From assembly GCA_963696315.1 (NCBI GenBank), contig CAVOJU010000024.1, forward strand, positions 124,001 through 188,000: DNA of 64,000 nucleotides, given 5' to 3'. The translations under genes were made by a program, and so were the position numbers. Within the stretch, counting starts at the first letter, position 1; each line of letters begins with the position of its first letter. This document shows positions 9,856-18,345 of the stretch, piece by piece. The DNA comes from CAWKEY01 sp963696315. Its GTDB lineage: Bacteria > Pseudomonadota > Gammaproteobacteria > Methylococcales > Methylomonadaceae. The notes under the pieces are model-generated. The model saw only the letters and a list, made by a program, of their open reading frames with translations. It ran no database searches and had not been told where the DNA came from.

Positions 9856-11073
9856 AATGCTAAGGGCTTTGGGGTAGCGGCGGTTGATGCAGTCGACTAT
9901 TGCCATCAATTCAGCGGGTTGGACATGAGGATTGTTGAAATTAACGCGTGGTGGCGTTGCGGCAAAATCAAACAAATCCGTTTGCCCTTGCGAATGTGGC
10001 CGGTACGGTTGAATGTGGCTCAACTGGACGCCACATTTTTGGTAACGATAACCGGGCTTGTAGCTTTCAGCCAGTAGTTGTCTGGCTACGCTGACAATGC
10101 GGCGGCTATCTTGTGTCGGATGACCTAATGTTAAGCTGCTGGCGCGTTGATATTGCGGCTCCTGGGGATTGAACGGACTGGTGCGAATAAAGATGCTAAT
10201 AACACCGGCCACCGACTGTTGCCCTCTTAGCTTTTCGGCAGCACGGCAACAGAATACGGCCAAGGCGCTGAACAGTTGATCAAAATCGGTAATCTTGTCT
10301 TTGAAACTGCGCGAACACATAATCTGCTGCTTGTCCGGCACGACATCTTCCAGAGATAAGCAGGCAATGCCATTGAGTTCCATCACCGTGCGCGCCACCA
10401 GCACATTGAATTGCGATTGCATGCGACCCACCGGCTGCGACGCCAAATCGTAAACCGTCTGAATACCGAGCTGATTGAGTTTGCCGGCGAGTCTCGAACC
10501 AATACCCCATACGTCATTTACCGGCACCCTGCGCATCAGTTTTTCACGGCGTGCTGGCTGCGACAGGTCCAATACGCCACCCGTCTTCTGCCATTTCTTG
10601 GCAGCAAAGTTGGCTAATTTGGCTAATGTCTTTGTCGGCCCCATCCCTACGCAGACCGGAATGCCGGTATTACGCAAAACGGTTTTACGAATGAGATGTC
10701 CATAAGCCTCGGGATCCTTGTTGTGAATACCGGTTAAATCCAGAAACGCTTCATCGATGGAATAAATTTCCAGCTGCGGTGCAAACCCTTCCAGCACGCT
10801 CATGACTCGTGATGACATATCGGCATACAGCGGATAGTTGGATGAAAACAATTGAATCTGGTGCTGTTTAACCAGATGCTCGACCTGGAACAAGGGCGTG
10901 CCCATTTTGATGCCGAGCGCTTTCACTTCAGGGCTGCGGGCGACGATGCAGCCATCGTTATTACTCAACACCGCTACCGGTTTACGCCACAAATCGGGCC
11001 GGAATACCCGTTCACAACTGACATAGAAATTGTTGCAATCGACCAGGGCGATGCGGGCGTCAGGCTCTGACAT
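9757..11073 (-). CDS. umuC: DNA polymerase V catalytic subunit
   Basis: A 438-residue Y-family translesion polymerase. Palm-domain motifs are near the N-terminus: DCNNFYVSCE with Asp12, and SIDEAFLDL with Asp107-Glu108, the catalytic carboxylates. GMGPTKTLAKLAN and VNDVWGIGSRLA follow (helix-hairpin-helix). QTDLFDF near residue 375 fits a beta-clamp-binding motif. The start lies 2 bp after the umuD stop, indicating translational coupling. The final ~33 codons are duplicated at 8706-8804. Control is probably through the SOS box at 11617-11631. Confidence 0.96.
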   Translation of the reverse strand: MSEPDARIALVDCNNFYVSCERVFRPDLWRKPVAVLSNNDGCIVARSPEVKALGIKMGTPLFQVEHLVKQHQIQLFSSNYPLYADMSSRVMSVLEGFAPQLEIYSIDEAFLDLTGIHNKDPEAYGHLIRKTVLRNTGIPVCVGMGPTKTLAKLANFAAKKWQKTGGVLDLSQPARREKLMRRVPVNDVWGIGSRLAGKLNQLGIQTVYDLASQPVGRMQSQFNVLVARTVMELNGIACLSLEDVVPDKQQIMCSRSFKDKITDFDQLFSALAVFCCRAAEKLRGQQSVAGVISIFIRTSPFNPQEPQYQRASSLTLGHPTQDSRRIVSVARQLLAESYKPGYRYQKCGVQLSHIQPYRPHSQGQTDLFDFAATPPRVNFNNPHVQPAELMAIVDCINRRYPKALSIAAATAAKNAMPKAERISKRYTSDWNELVTVHC

Positions 11074-11075
11074 CG

Positions 11076-11534
11076 TTAGACGGCATGAATGACATTGGTG
11101 ACTACGCCCCAGATGACCATCTCCATGTCAGCAGCAAGTTCGATATCCGGATAAGCGGGATTCTCGGCCGCCAGCAACCAGCGCTGATCGCTGAGTTTAA
11201 GCCGTTTAACGGTCAACTCGCCATTCAACGCACAAATCACAATTTTGCCGGCTACCGGCTCCAGTGAGCGATCGACTACCAGAATATCGTTGGGATGAAT
11301 GCCTGCACCCAGCATGGATTCGCCTTCGGCGCGGACAAAGAACGTCGCAGCGGGCTTCTGCACCAACAGATCATTTAAATCCAGCGACTTCTCCACGTAA
11401 TCATCCGCCGGAGAAGGAAAACCCGCAGCCACCTTGCCCGTAAACAACGGCAACGAAACAGTTTTTCGGCTACTGGCCGGAATAAAAACAAGGCTTGCAA
11501 ACCGTCTCAAGGTAAATCGGTTATCAGAAACCAT
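11076..11534 (-). CDS. umuD: UmuD, self-cleaving SOS mutagenesis protein
   Basis: An S24 peptidase-like partner of UmuC. From the ATG at 11534 it has 152 residues. The cleavage dipeptide is Ala37-Gly38 (KVAAGFPSPADDYVE), the nucleophile Ser73 (GESM) and the general-base Lys110 (GELTVKRL). An earlier in-frame start at 11705 would place coding sequence across the SOS box and overlap lexA, so I reject it. Other possible starts are at 11561 or slightly downstream. On activation by RecA it would be trimmed to UmuD' and form Pol V with UmuC. Confidence 0.92.
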   Translation of the reverse strand: MVSDNRFTLRRFASLVFIPASSRKTVSLPLFTGKVAAGFPSPADDYVEKSLDLNDLLVQKPAATFFVRAEGESMLGAGIHPNDILVVDRSLEPVAGKIVICALNGELTVKRLKLSDQRWLLAAENPAYPDIELAADMEMVIWGVVTNVIHAV

Positions 11535-11616
11535 GCTCTTAAAAAATGGCATTGACTGCATGAGCTTAAAACCGGGTGATGAACGTGGCTCATAGCCTAC
11601 CACCAAAAAAATAATT

Positions 11617-11631
11617 GTTCTACTATTGTTC
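11617..11631. promoter_or_regulatory. SOS box GTTC-N7-GTTC between umuDC and lexA
   Basis: GTTC at 11617-11620 and 11628-11631 are separated by exactly seven bases, a direct repeat with a one-helical-turn period. This is the pattern known for alphaproteobacterial LexA, not the CTGT-N8-ACAG of enterics. The second half-site overlaps a possible lexA -35 (TTGTTC, 17 bp, TAATCT at 11649-11654). It sits between the divergent umuDC and lexA genes and could control both. Confidence 0.55.
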
Positions 11632-11681
11632 TTATAAATGCCTTGTGTTAATCTTTTAAAAAACCAAACAAGAACCAATAA

Positions 11682-12314
11682 ATGAACACACTCACCCGAA
11701 AACAACGAGAAATTGTCGATTGTCTGTTACAGAACCAGCAGGCATTTGCCCATCCACCGAGCCTGGACGAGCTATGCGCCGCCTTGGGATTGAAGTCGCG
11801 CGGTTCGCTGCACCGGCTTGTTCAGGGCCTGATTGAAGCGGACCTGATTGAACCCTTGGACCGTAAACACCGGGGCGTTCGCTTGACCGAAAAGGCCAAA
11901 AAAATTGGCCAGGAAGGCACCGAAACAGCCCACTCGCTGCGCTACGTGGGCACGATTGCCGCCGGCAAACCCATTGAGGCAGTTGAAGACGTCTGCTACA
12001 TCACCGTTCCCGATGAAATCAAAACTGACCAGCCTTGTTATGTCCTGAAGGTGAAAGGCGATTCGATGATTGAAGAAGGCATCTTTGATGGCGATTGGGT
12101 GGTCATAGAGCAGCGTTGCCATGCCCGTAATGGCGAAATTGTCGTGGCTTTAGTCGATAAGAGCGAAGCCACTTTGAAATTTATTGAACAGTACCCGCAC
12201 GAAACCCTGTTAATTCCGGCCAACTCCAAAATGGAAGCCATGCGTTACCATCCCGCCCAGGTGGAAATCCAGGGCGTTTTGGTGGGGCAAATGCGCAGTT
12301 ACCGTTCATTGTGA
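11682..12314 (+). CDS. lexA: LexA-type SOS repressor
   Basis: 210 residues. The N-terminal winged helix (LTRKQREIVDCLL, SLDELCAALGLKSRGSLHRLV) is the LexA DNA-binding domain. Ala94-Gly95 in TIAAGKP is the autocleavage site, with Ser128 (GDSM) and Lys166 (SEATLKF) as the catalytic dyad. It therefore has everything needed for RecA-induced self-cleavage. The recognition helix differs from E. coli LexA, in keeping with an unusual operator upstream. A small membrane protein gene follows after 23 bp, probably in the same transcript. Confidence 0.93.
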   Translation: MNTLTRKQREIVDCLLQNQQAFAHPPSLDELCAALGLKSRGSLHRLVQGLIEADLIEPLDRKHRGVRLTEKAKKIGQEGTETAHSLRYVGTIAAGKPIEAVEDVCYITVPDEIKTDQPCYVLKVKGDSMIEEGIFDGDWVVIEQRCHARNGEIVVALVDKSEATLKFIEQYPHETLLIPANSKMEAMRYHPAQVEIQGVLVGQMRSYRSL

Positions 12315-12337
12315 AGTAAATAGAGAGGAGAACACTC

Positions 12338-12484
12338 ATGCCAAGAAAAATTCACATGCAGGACCAGGTTGGAGCCAACAAAATTGAAGCGATAATGAGC
12401 CACTATGATCGATGTTCGATCGACATGTGGACGATGAAATTTATGGTCATCGGGGCGCTTCTGTTACTGGTAGTGGTATCTTAA
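12338..12484 (+). CDS. 48-residue membrane miniprotein downstream of lexA
   Basis: An excellent ribosome-binding site (GAGAGGAG, 8 bp before ATG) precedes a 48-codon frame ending TAA. The N-terminal ~30 residues are polar (MPRKIHMQDQVGANKIEAIM, then SHYDRCSIDMW). The C-terminus is one hydrophobic helix (FMVIGALLLLVVVS). The spacing of 23 bp from lexA suggests co-transcription and thus SOS induction. The topology recalls SOS-induced small membrane inhibitors of division such as TisB or SulA replacements, but that is speculation. No family recognised. Confidence 0.6.
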   Translation: MPRKIHMQDQVGANKIEAIMSHYDRCSIDMWTMKFMVIGALLLLVVVS

Positions 12485-12513
12485 CTTTCGTTGGCGCTGG
12501 TTGCTCTGAAATC

Positions 12514-12540
12514 GGGCGGAGCTAATATTTAGGTCCGCCC
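12514..12540. terminator. hairpin after the lexA unit
   Basis: GGGCGGA and TCCGCCC arms enclose a loop with a further CTA/TAG pairing. No T-run follows, so it is a weak or factor-dependent terminator. It lies 30 bp after the miniprotein stop. Confidence 0.4.
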
Positions 12541-12631
12541 TAAAGCAGCAGGGCATTTCAGCGCCCCATTACCTTCCCGGTCATCAAATCAAGCAGTGCT
12601 ATTTTCTAAAAAAGCGAGTAGGCCACAATCT

Positions 12632-12973
12632 TCAACTAAATTTTTCAGCTAAAAAATAAATCCCAATGCCCAGCCAGGTGGCCAACAGCAACAGCCAGGG
12701 CAACCAGTGCTGTTGCACCACGACAATGCCATCTTCCTGCTGGTCATCGGCCTGAACCTGATCCTGCCGCAGCAGGCCTTTCTTGCGCTTTTTATCCAGC
12801 TCTCGGTATTTGGCTTTTTGCTGTTTTTTGTAGAGCTCAATACCCTTTTGAATGCCTTGTGCAATCAGTCTGGTTTGCTCTTTACTTTGGCCCTGGCGTT
12901 GCGTGGCCCGGGCTATTTTCATCGCCGCCTCCTGGGTTTCTTGTGACGGCTTTTGGTAAATATTCTTGGTCAT
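12632..12973 (-). CDS. DUF2956 family protein
   Basis: 113 residues. The N-terminus (KPSQETQEAAMKIARATQRQGQSKEQTRLIAQGIQKGIELYKKQQKAK) matches the DUF2956 pattern. It is followed by a lysine-rich stretch, an acidic linker (QADDQQEDG) and a single C-terminal membrane helix (WLPWLLLLATWLGIGIYF). The family is of unknown function and occurs widely in gammaproteobacteria. The N-terminal helical part would face the cytoplasm. Monocistronic. The region 12974-13328 upstream holds no gene I can support. Confidence 0.8.
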   Translation of the reverse strand: MTKNIYQKPSQETQEAAMKIARATQRQGQSKEQTRLIAQGIQKGIELYKKQQKAKYRELDKKRKKGLLRQDQVQADDQQEDGIVVVQQHWLPWLLLLATWLGIGIYFLAEKFS

Positions 12974-13328
12974 AATGATTATCAGGGTTTATTTTTGAAA
13001 ATCGCAGTTCACAAAAGACACGAAAGCAATCAGACTCTATATATTGCGCAGCCCTTCAGCCTTTGGGCTGTCGCCCTGCAACGTGGGATCTTCTTGAATA
13101 TTTTCGTGCTTTTTGTGTTGTTCGTGGATCAAATGGTGTTTTAGGTTCATGCGCACATGAAGGCAATGGTTCATGACTATGCTTCCCAAAAAACAAAACT
13201 GTAAGAACTATATCGTGCCACTGTGTCTAACGTGACGACCGCTAAAATTTAGTCCTGTTGCGTTTGTTTTACCAAGGTTTATCATAAATCATTATTGAGA
13301 ACAGGTTGCCATATGCCAAGGAGACACC

Positions 13329-13742
13329 ATGAAACTTCCCATTACCGGCGGCTGCCTATGCGGCGGCGTCCGCTATGAGATTTCAGCCGCTCCTCTAGGC
13401 AGCGCCAACTGCCATTGCAGAACCTGTCAAAAATCGGCAGGAGCGCCTTATTTAGGGCTGCTATTTGTTCCGGCTCAAGCCATGAACATCTCCGGCAATT
13501 ATAAGGAATACCCGACCCTTGCAGCCAGCGGCCACACCGTTTATCGTGGCTTTTGCCCTGACTGCGGAACATCATTGTTTGCCAGAAACAGCGTTTTCAC
13601 CAAGGTAAGGCCGGTCTCCGCAGCAACCCTGGACGATCCCAGCACTTTTGAGCCGCAGAATGATATGTGGTTAGCAGATGCGCAGCCGTGGGATTATATG
13701 AACCCTGCTTTACCGAAATTTGCCGGCAATCCCTGGGATTAA
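13329..13742 (+). CDS. GFA (glutathione-dependent formaldehyde-activating-like) family protein
   Basis: 137 residues with the zinc-binding cysteine pattern of the GFA/CENP-V family: GGCLCGGVRYE, CHCRTCQKS and FCPDCGTSLF. The founding member binds zinc and was linked to S-hydroxymethylglutathione formation, but most members have no proven activity. In a formaldehyde-producing methylotroph the assignment is suggestive only. The start ATG has an AGGAGA ribosome-binding site. The esterase gene begins 63 bp downstream on the same strand. Confidence 0.88.
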   Translation: MKLPITGGCLCGGVRYEISAAPLGSANCHCRTCQKSAGAPYLGLLFVPAQAMNISGNYKEYPTLAASGHTVYRGFCPDCGTSLFARNSVFTKVRPVSAATLDDPSTFEPQNDMWLADAQPWDYMNPALPKFAGNPWD

Positions 13743-13805
13743 CCGCTTCGATGGCAGCAGCCTTTGGCCTTAACAATGGCAACTGCCCAACTAACTGGAG
13801 AATTT

Positions 13806-14474
13806 ATGCACTCTGAACTCAGCACCATTGAAATCCCCCCGCAATCCGCTCATTATTACTCGGTAATCTGGCTGCATGGACTCGGCGCCGATGGCCACGA
13901 CTTTGAAGGCATAGTGCCCGAACTGCACCTGAATGCGGCATCAGCCATCCACTTTATATTTCCCAACGCCCCTGTGCAGCCGGTTACCATTAACAGGGGC
14001 ATGCAAATGCGCGCCTGGTATGATATTTTGGACATAACGCAGGAACATGCAGTCGATACGGCCGGCATTTATCAATCATCCATATTAATCAATAGGCTGA
14101 TCGAGAAGGAAATAGATAAGGGCATTGCTTCTGAACATATTTTGCTCGCCGGTTTCTCTCAAGGCGGCGTCATTGCATTGCATGCCGGCTTAAGATGCCC
14201 GCATAAATTGGCTGGCATCATTGCGCTTTCTGCGTATTTGCCGACTCTGCCGGAACTGGCAGCAGAACGTTCAACCGCCAATCTTGCTACGCCCATATTC
14301 ATGGCCCATGGCATCATCGACCCGGTTGTTGCGGTTGAGTCCGGCAAAGCGGCTTACCATGCCTTGCAAGCCATGGAATACCCTATTGAATGGCATGACT
14401 ATGTGATGGAACATGCCGTCTGTCAGGATGAAATCGCACAAATTGCAACGTTCATCAATACGCTTTTTACTTGA
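13806..14474 (+). CDS. alpha/beta hydrolase, carboxylesterase/phospholipase family
   Basis: 222 residues. SVIWLHGLGADGHDFEGIVPEL holds the oxyanion-hole region, GFSQGG the nucleophilic serine elbow, GIIDPVVAVE the acid residue, and the C-terminal EHAVCQDE region the likely histidine. This is the small bacterial carboxylesterase family (EstB-like, related to acyl-protein thioesterases). I choose the ATG at 13806 behind GGAG rather than the upstream in-frame start at 13764, which would add 14 atypical residues. Cytoplasmic; substrate unknown. Confidence 0.9.
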   Translation: MHSELSTIEIPPQSAHYYSVIWLHGLGADGHDFEGIVPELHLNAASAIHFIFPNAPVQPVTINRGMQMRAWYDILDITQEHAVDTAGIYQSSILINRLIEKEIDKGIASEHILLAGFSQGGVIALHAGLRCPHKLAGIIALSAYLPTLPELAAERSTANLATPIFMAHGIIDPVVAVESGKAAYHALQAMEYPIEWHDYVMEHAVCQDEIAQIATFINTLFT

Positions 14475-14601
14475 TGACCGTGCGGCTCTATGTATTTACA
14501 CTGACATTACTGCCGGTGAAAATAGGCTAAACTTCAAAAAAAGTGGCTCGGGATGGGTATTCGCACTGGCTTTTTTCTGAATCAACACGCTGGATACAGA
14601 T

Positions 14602-15114
14602 ATGAAATCTAAAAATAAGGACACGAAAAAGACATCGTCAAAACCACCCGCGGCTTGTCGCCTCGGCCGTCATCTGGACTGATCGCTTTTGAAGATCTGG
14701 TTCGCTGGTTTGACGATGTGCTGTCCCGCCGCCCGCTGGCTGCATCCATTTGCATGGGAATCAGAGTTTTTCTGAAAAAGGACTAACTGTCCTGGATGAA
14801 CTGCCTAAAGTTAATATTATCGAACACGACGACGAAATATAAATCCAGGCTGCTTTGCCGGTGTAAAAAAAGAAGACCTGGGTGTCTCAATCAACAATCA
14901 AATGCTCACCATACACGCATAAACCAAACAGGAGGAAAAAAGCAAACCAAAGACTATTACCGCCGGGAAATAAGCCAGGGCGAATTTCAACGCACAATAG
15001 CGCTGCCTGGCTGTCGACGGCGAAAAAGCTAAAGCATCATTCAAAGACGGAATGCTTCACATTGCCCTGCCCAAGCAGGAAAAATGCAAGCGTAAAAGCA
15101 TTGAAGTCAAATAA
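14602..15114 (+). pseudogene. Hsp20/alpha-crystallin small heat shock protein, multiply frameshifted
   Basis: Three frames together spell a small heat shock protein. They read FEDLVRWFDDVLSRRPL, then KVNIIEHDDEI, QAALP, VKKEDLGVSINNQMLTIHA, DYYRREISQGEFQRTIALP, and a C-terminal GEKAKASFKDGMLHIALPKQEK with an ending in SIEVK and TAA. There are several independent lesions: a lost segment near 14760, stops near 14838 and 14862, and frame changes near 14925 and 14965-15005. This is far more damage than in neighbouring genes, so it looks like a genuine pseudogene. The intact HPF/cold-shock gene begins 42 bp later. Confidence 0.8.
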
Positions 15115-15156
15115 CTATAATAACTATTTGTTCCTTATCTGAGCAGGTGAATCATC

Positions 15157-15699
15157 ATGCAACTGCCATTACAAATTACCTTCCGGGGCATTCCCCATTC
15201 TGACGCTGTAGAGGCCAAAATCCGTGAAAAAGTAAGCAAGCTAGATAAATTCCACAGGCGCATCATGAGTTGCAGAGTTGCCGTAGAATCCGAACATCAA
15301 CATCATCACCAAGGTAATCAATACCATATCCGCATCGACATCACCACGCCAGGCAAAGAAATCGTCATCAGCCGTGAACATCATGATAAACAGGCTTATG
15401 AAAATATCTATGTTGCCATCCGTGACGCCTTTGATGCAGCAACCCGAAAGCTTGAAGATCTGTCCCGAGTTCAGCGCGGTGAAGTAAAACAACACAACTG
15501 GGAGAACGTAGGTACCGTAGCACGCTTGCTTCCGGAAAAAGATCACGGTTTTATTACGTCCGAAAATGGCCGCGAAATTTATTTCCACCGCAACAGCGTA
15601 CAAGGCGGAGGCTTTGATAATTTAAAAGTTGGCGCCATTATTCGCTACAAAGAAGAAGACAGTGATGCCGGCCCTAAGGCCAGCATGATTTATCCATGA
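15157..15699 (+). CDS. HPF/RaiA-like ribosome-associated domain fused to a cold-shock domain
   Basis: 180 residues in two domains. Residues ~1-105 are an S30AE/HPF (ribosome hibernation) fold (LQITFRGIPHSDAVEAKIREKVSKL, then AYENIYVAIRDAFDAATRKLED). Residues ~117-178 are a cold-shock OB fold (GTVARLLPEKDHGFITSENG, then REIYFHRNSV and KVGAIIRY), with the RNP1-like HGFITS and RNP2-like IYFHR. It probably binds rRNA or mRNA under stress. The histidine-rich stretch HQHHHQG lies in the first domain. It is preceded by the broken Hsp20 gene, suggesting a former stress cluster. Confidence 0.9.
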   Translation: MQLPLQITFRGIPHSDAVEAKIREKVSKLDKFHRRIMSCRVAVESEHQHHHQGNQYHIRIDITTPGKEIVISREHHDKQAYENIYVAIRDAFDAATRKLEDLSRVQRGEVKQHNWENVGTVARLLPEKDHGFITSENGREIYFHRNSVQGGGFDNLKVGAIIRYKEEDSDAGPKASMIYP

Positions 15700-15857
15700 T
15701 ATCAGCGGTAGATAGGCCACTGCCGTGCTGCGTCGTCCAGATGCCGCACTGGGTCTGATGCCCTTAGCCAGGGAAGGCTCCAGTCAAAACTCGTGCCATT
15801 GCCGCCGCTTCGGTTTAGCACAGCGCAATTTTGCATTGCCGCGTTTGCAAACGGTGC

Positions 15858-16445
15858 TTATTCCAAATCTTTAAAATCCCGCCGGGTTACTTCAATCCTT
15901 GCGCGATAGCTTTCTGCGTCGCCATAACTGAAAAACTTCTGATAGCGGCTATGCAGGTTTTTAATGCGTCTGGCATGTTTGATAGGACACCAGAATTGTT
16001 CCGTGCGCGCGGCGATTTCCTGCGCATAAGCGATGGTTCCATTCGCGCAACTGCAGTAGGCGCAGTTAATTTTCTCCACTATATTCAAATAGTTGAGATA
16101 TTGCGTATCGAACACCATATAGTCCCGCCGATTTACTTTGGGGATGCCGTAAATAGGAAAGCAAAACAATTGATACAAACTGACCGTTGCGTCCAACAAC
16201 AACATAGGCACTATGCAGAACCAGATCAACGGCACGCTGAGTATGTGTTTCAACGGCGCATCGGCGATATAACGCCATAGATTTTTGGCATAATTCTTAT
16301 GCCTTAGCATGATGTTTTTTTCAAAATAAACCCGCCGCTTGCGGATTTCATAAGCAAACTCTTCCTGCTGTTTTTGCAACTCCTCAACTAGCTCGCTTTC
16401 CAGGGCTTTAATTTTGTCAAGCAGCAGTTCAAGTTGAGTAGACAT
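15858..16445 (-). CDS. conserved hypothetical membrane protein with cysteine cluster
   Basis: 195 residues from ATG 16445, which has AAGGAA upstream. An N-terminal coiled coil (LELLLDKIKALESELVEELQKQQEEFAYEIRKRR) precedes two closely spaced hydrophobic helices (ILSVPLIWFCIVPMLLLDATVSLYQLFCF). Then a soluble part carries CAYCSCANG and FWCPIKHARR, possible metal-binding or redox cysteines. No family function is known to me. It is monocistronic and divergent from the YiiX-like gene. Confidence 0.7.
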   Translation of the reverse strand: MSTQLELLLDKIKALESELVEELQKQQEEFAYEIRKRRVYFEKNIMLRHKNYAKNLWRYIADAPLKHILSVPLIWFCIVPMLLLDATVSLYQLFCFPIYGIPKVNRRDYMVFDTQYLNYLNIVEKINCAYCSCANGTIAYAQEIAARTEQFWCPIKHARRIKNLHSRYQKFFSYGDAESYRARIEVTRRDFKDLE

Positions 16446-16619
16446 GTGCAATTCCTTAAGTAAGGCAGGAGCAAAAAGCCATAAAACATCACAGGATATG
16501 ATTCATCATATCGCACAACTTTGAAGCCGTTTAAAAACTTGCTGTTCTTGCCCGGTAAAATTGGGCATGATTAAGATATGCTTTGAGCTTGTCCACGCTA
16601 ACCCTTTTCCGGAGGATTA

Positions 16620-17435
16620 ATGTCTCTGCTGCTTGCACAAATCGGCCGCATTATTGCGCACTTTCTTTCTCAGCCCCTCGCCGACAGCTTTAAACCCGGC
16701 ACCAATAATCCGGAAAAGCTGGCCGCCACGCTACAAAAGGGCGATGTATTACTCATTGAAGGCAACACTCGCTTCAGTATGGCCATTAAATATCTGACCC
16801 AGTCCAGCTGGTCGCACTCGGCGCTATATATCGGCGATGCGCTGGGCAAGCCAGACACCGGTCAGGAAGCAAGGGTATTGCTTGAAGCCGATATAAATGA
16901 GGGCGTGCGCGCCGTTCCGCTCCGCCAGTATGCCGAATTCCATACCCGTATCTGCCGCCCGGTAGGGCTTTCTGGAGAAGAACTCAACCGCATCATAGCG
17001 CATGTGCTGTCTCGCTTGGGACAACGCTATGACTTGAAAAACATTGCCGATCTGATGCGCTATTTTGTTCAACACCCGCCGGTACCTATCCGCTGGCGCC
17101 GGCGTTTACTGGCTTTAGGCAGCGGCGATCCGACCCGTGCCATTTGTTCATCATTGATTGCCGAGGCGTTCCAGAGCATCAACTACCCGATACTGCCGGA
17201 AATCGAAGCGCGCCTTTCCAGCAAACCCGAATGCAAGGAATGTTATGAGGAAATTCTGCACATTCGTCACCACAGTCTTTTTGTACCTAGAGATTTTGAC
17301 GTCTCCCCGTATTTTCAGATTATCAAACCCACTCTCGAACAAGGCTTTGATTTTCATCGCCTGACCTGGGAGCGTGAAAGCAATTGCGAGACTGCTCAAG
17401 GCAGCCCTGCATTAGTGGCACTTGAGCAACAGTAA
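16620..17435 (+). CDS. YiiX/YebB-like NlpC/P60-type (permuted papain fold) hydrolase
   Basis: 271 residues. LQKGDVLLIEGNTRFSMAIKYLTQSSWSHSALYIGD contains the catalytic histidine of the permuted papain fold. AICSSLIAEAFQSINYP contains the cysteine, the order seen in YiiX/YaeF (peptidase family C92) proteins. The substrate is probably a lipid- or peptide-linked amide. The N-terminal hydrophobic segment is not a clear signal peptide. The start follows CGGAGG. PPK2 begins 67 bp downstream. Confidence 0.82.
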   Translation: MSLLLAQIGRIIAHFLSQPLADSFKPGTNNPEKLAATLQKGDVLLIEGNTRFSMAIKYLTQSSWSHSALYIGDALGKPDTGQEARVLLEADINEGVRAVPLRQYAEFHTRICRPVGLSGEELNRIIAHVLSRLGQRYDLKNIADLMRYFVQHPPVPIRWRRRLLALGSGDPTRAICSSLIAEAFQSINYPILPEIEARLSSKPECKECYEEILHIRHHSLFVPRDFDVSPYFQIIKPTLEQGFDFHRLTWERESNCETAQGSPALVALEQQ

Positions 17436-17502
17436 ATCGCAATTAAAATCCTGTTTGCAACTAAATGTACCGGCATAGTTTAATAGAAATGAGAGTTTGG
17501 CA

Positions 17503-18345
17503 ATGACAACAAAAGAAGATCAAAAAAGCACAGCTGCAGATGAGCACAAGGGCAAAGTGCAAATCTGGGTTAAACAAGAATTCCTGGACTATGAAGCCGA
17601 GCTAAGACGCTTGCAGGTGGAACTGTTAAAGTTCCAAAACCATGTCAAAGACCAAGGCCTGCGCGTGTTGATGCTGTTTGAAGGCCGGGATGCGGCGGGC
17701 AAAGGCGGCACCATCAAAAGAATCACGGAACACCTGAATCCGCGCGGCGCTAAAGTGGTAGCGCTGGAGAAACCTTCCGATACCGAAAGAACCCAATGGT
17801 ACTTCCAACGCTATGTCAGCCACCTGCCCTCTGCCGGTGAAATGGTGCTTTTTGACCGCTCCTGGTACAACAGGGCCGGTGTAGAACCCGTCATGGGCTT
17901 CTGCAGCGAGGAAGAACACAAGGAGTTTTTAAGAGAAGTGCCCGAGTTCGAAAAAATGGTCGTTAATTCGGGCATTATTTTCATTAAGTTTTATTTTTCG
18001 GTCAGCAAAAAAGAACAGGCCCGGCGCTTTGAAAAAAGAATCAATGATCCCTTGAAACAATACAAAATTTCCCCTGTTGATCAGGAAGCGCAAAAATTAT
18101 GGGATAAATACACCATCGCCAAATATTCCATGCTCTTGTCCACTAACACCCCCTATGCCGAGTGGACTGTCATCAAATCTGACAACAAGAAAAAAGCCAG
18201 AATCAATTGTATTAAACACATCCTGTCGCATGTTGATTATCCCGACAAGATCAGCGATGCGAAACTGCAAATTGACGAGTCGATTCTATTGAATGGCTCT
18301 GATGAATTACAAAGGATGGAAAGAAATATGAACAAAGCCTTATAA
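17503..18345 (+). CDS. ppk2: polyphosphate kinase 2
   Basis: 280 residues of the PPK2 family, which transfers phosphate between polyphosphate and nucleotides. The Walker A is GRDAAGKGGT at residues 61-70, and the lid/Walker B region is DRSWYNRAGVEPVMGFC near 118-134. It is a single-domain protein of usual length, so most likely class I (NDP phosphorylating) or a related class; the preference cannot be read here. I prefer the ATG at 17503 over a TTG two codons earlier. A GC-rich inverted repeat just after the stop (GCCGG/CCGGC-like) may help termination. Confidence 0.93.
   Translation: MTTKEDQKSTAADEHKGKVQIWVKQEFLDYEAELRRLQVELLKFQNHVKDQGLRVLMLFEGRDAAGKGGTIKRITEHLNPRGAKVVALEKPSDTERTQWYFQRYVSHLPSAGEMVLFDRSWYNRAGVEPVMGFCSEEEHKEFLREVPEFEKMVVNSGIIFIKFYFSVSKKEQARRFEKRINDPLKQYKISPVDQEAQKLWDKYTIAKYSMLLSTNTPYAEWTVIKSDNKKKARINCIKHILSHVDYPDKISDAKLQIDESILLNGSDELQRMERNMNKAL

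Noticed and set aside
11076..11705. Longer umuD beginning at 11705
   Set aside because: The extra N-terminus would span the SOS box and the lexA start region and has no counterpart in the family.
12974..13328. Small frame at 12953-13144 (63 residues)
   Set aside because: No ribosome-binding site and low-complexity composition. The stretch resembles dispersed intergenic sequence, and no gene is supported.
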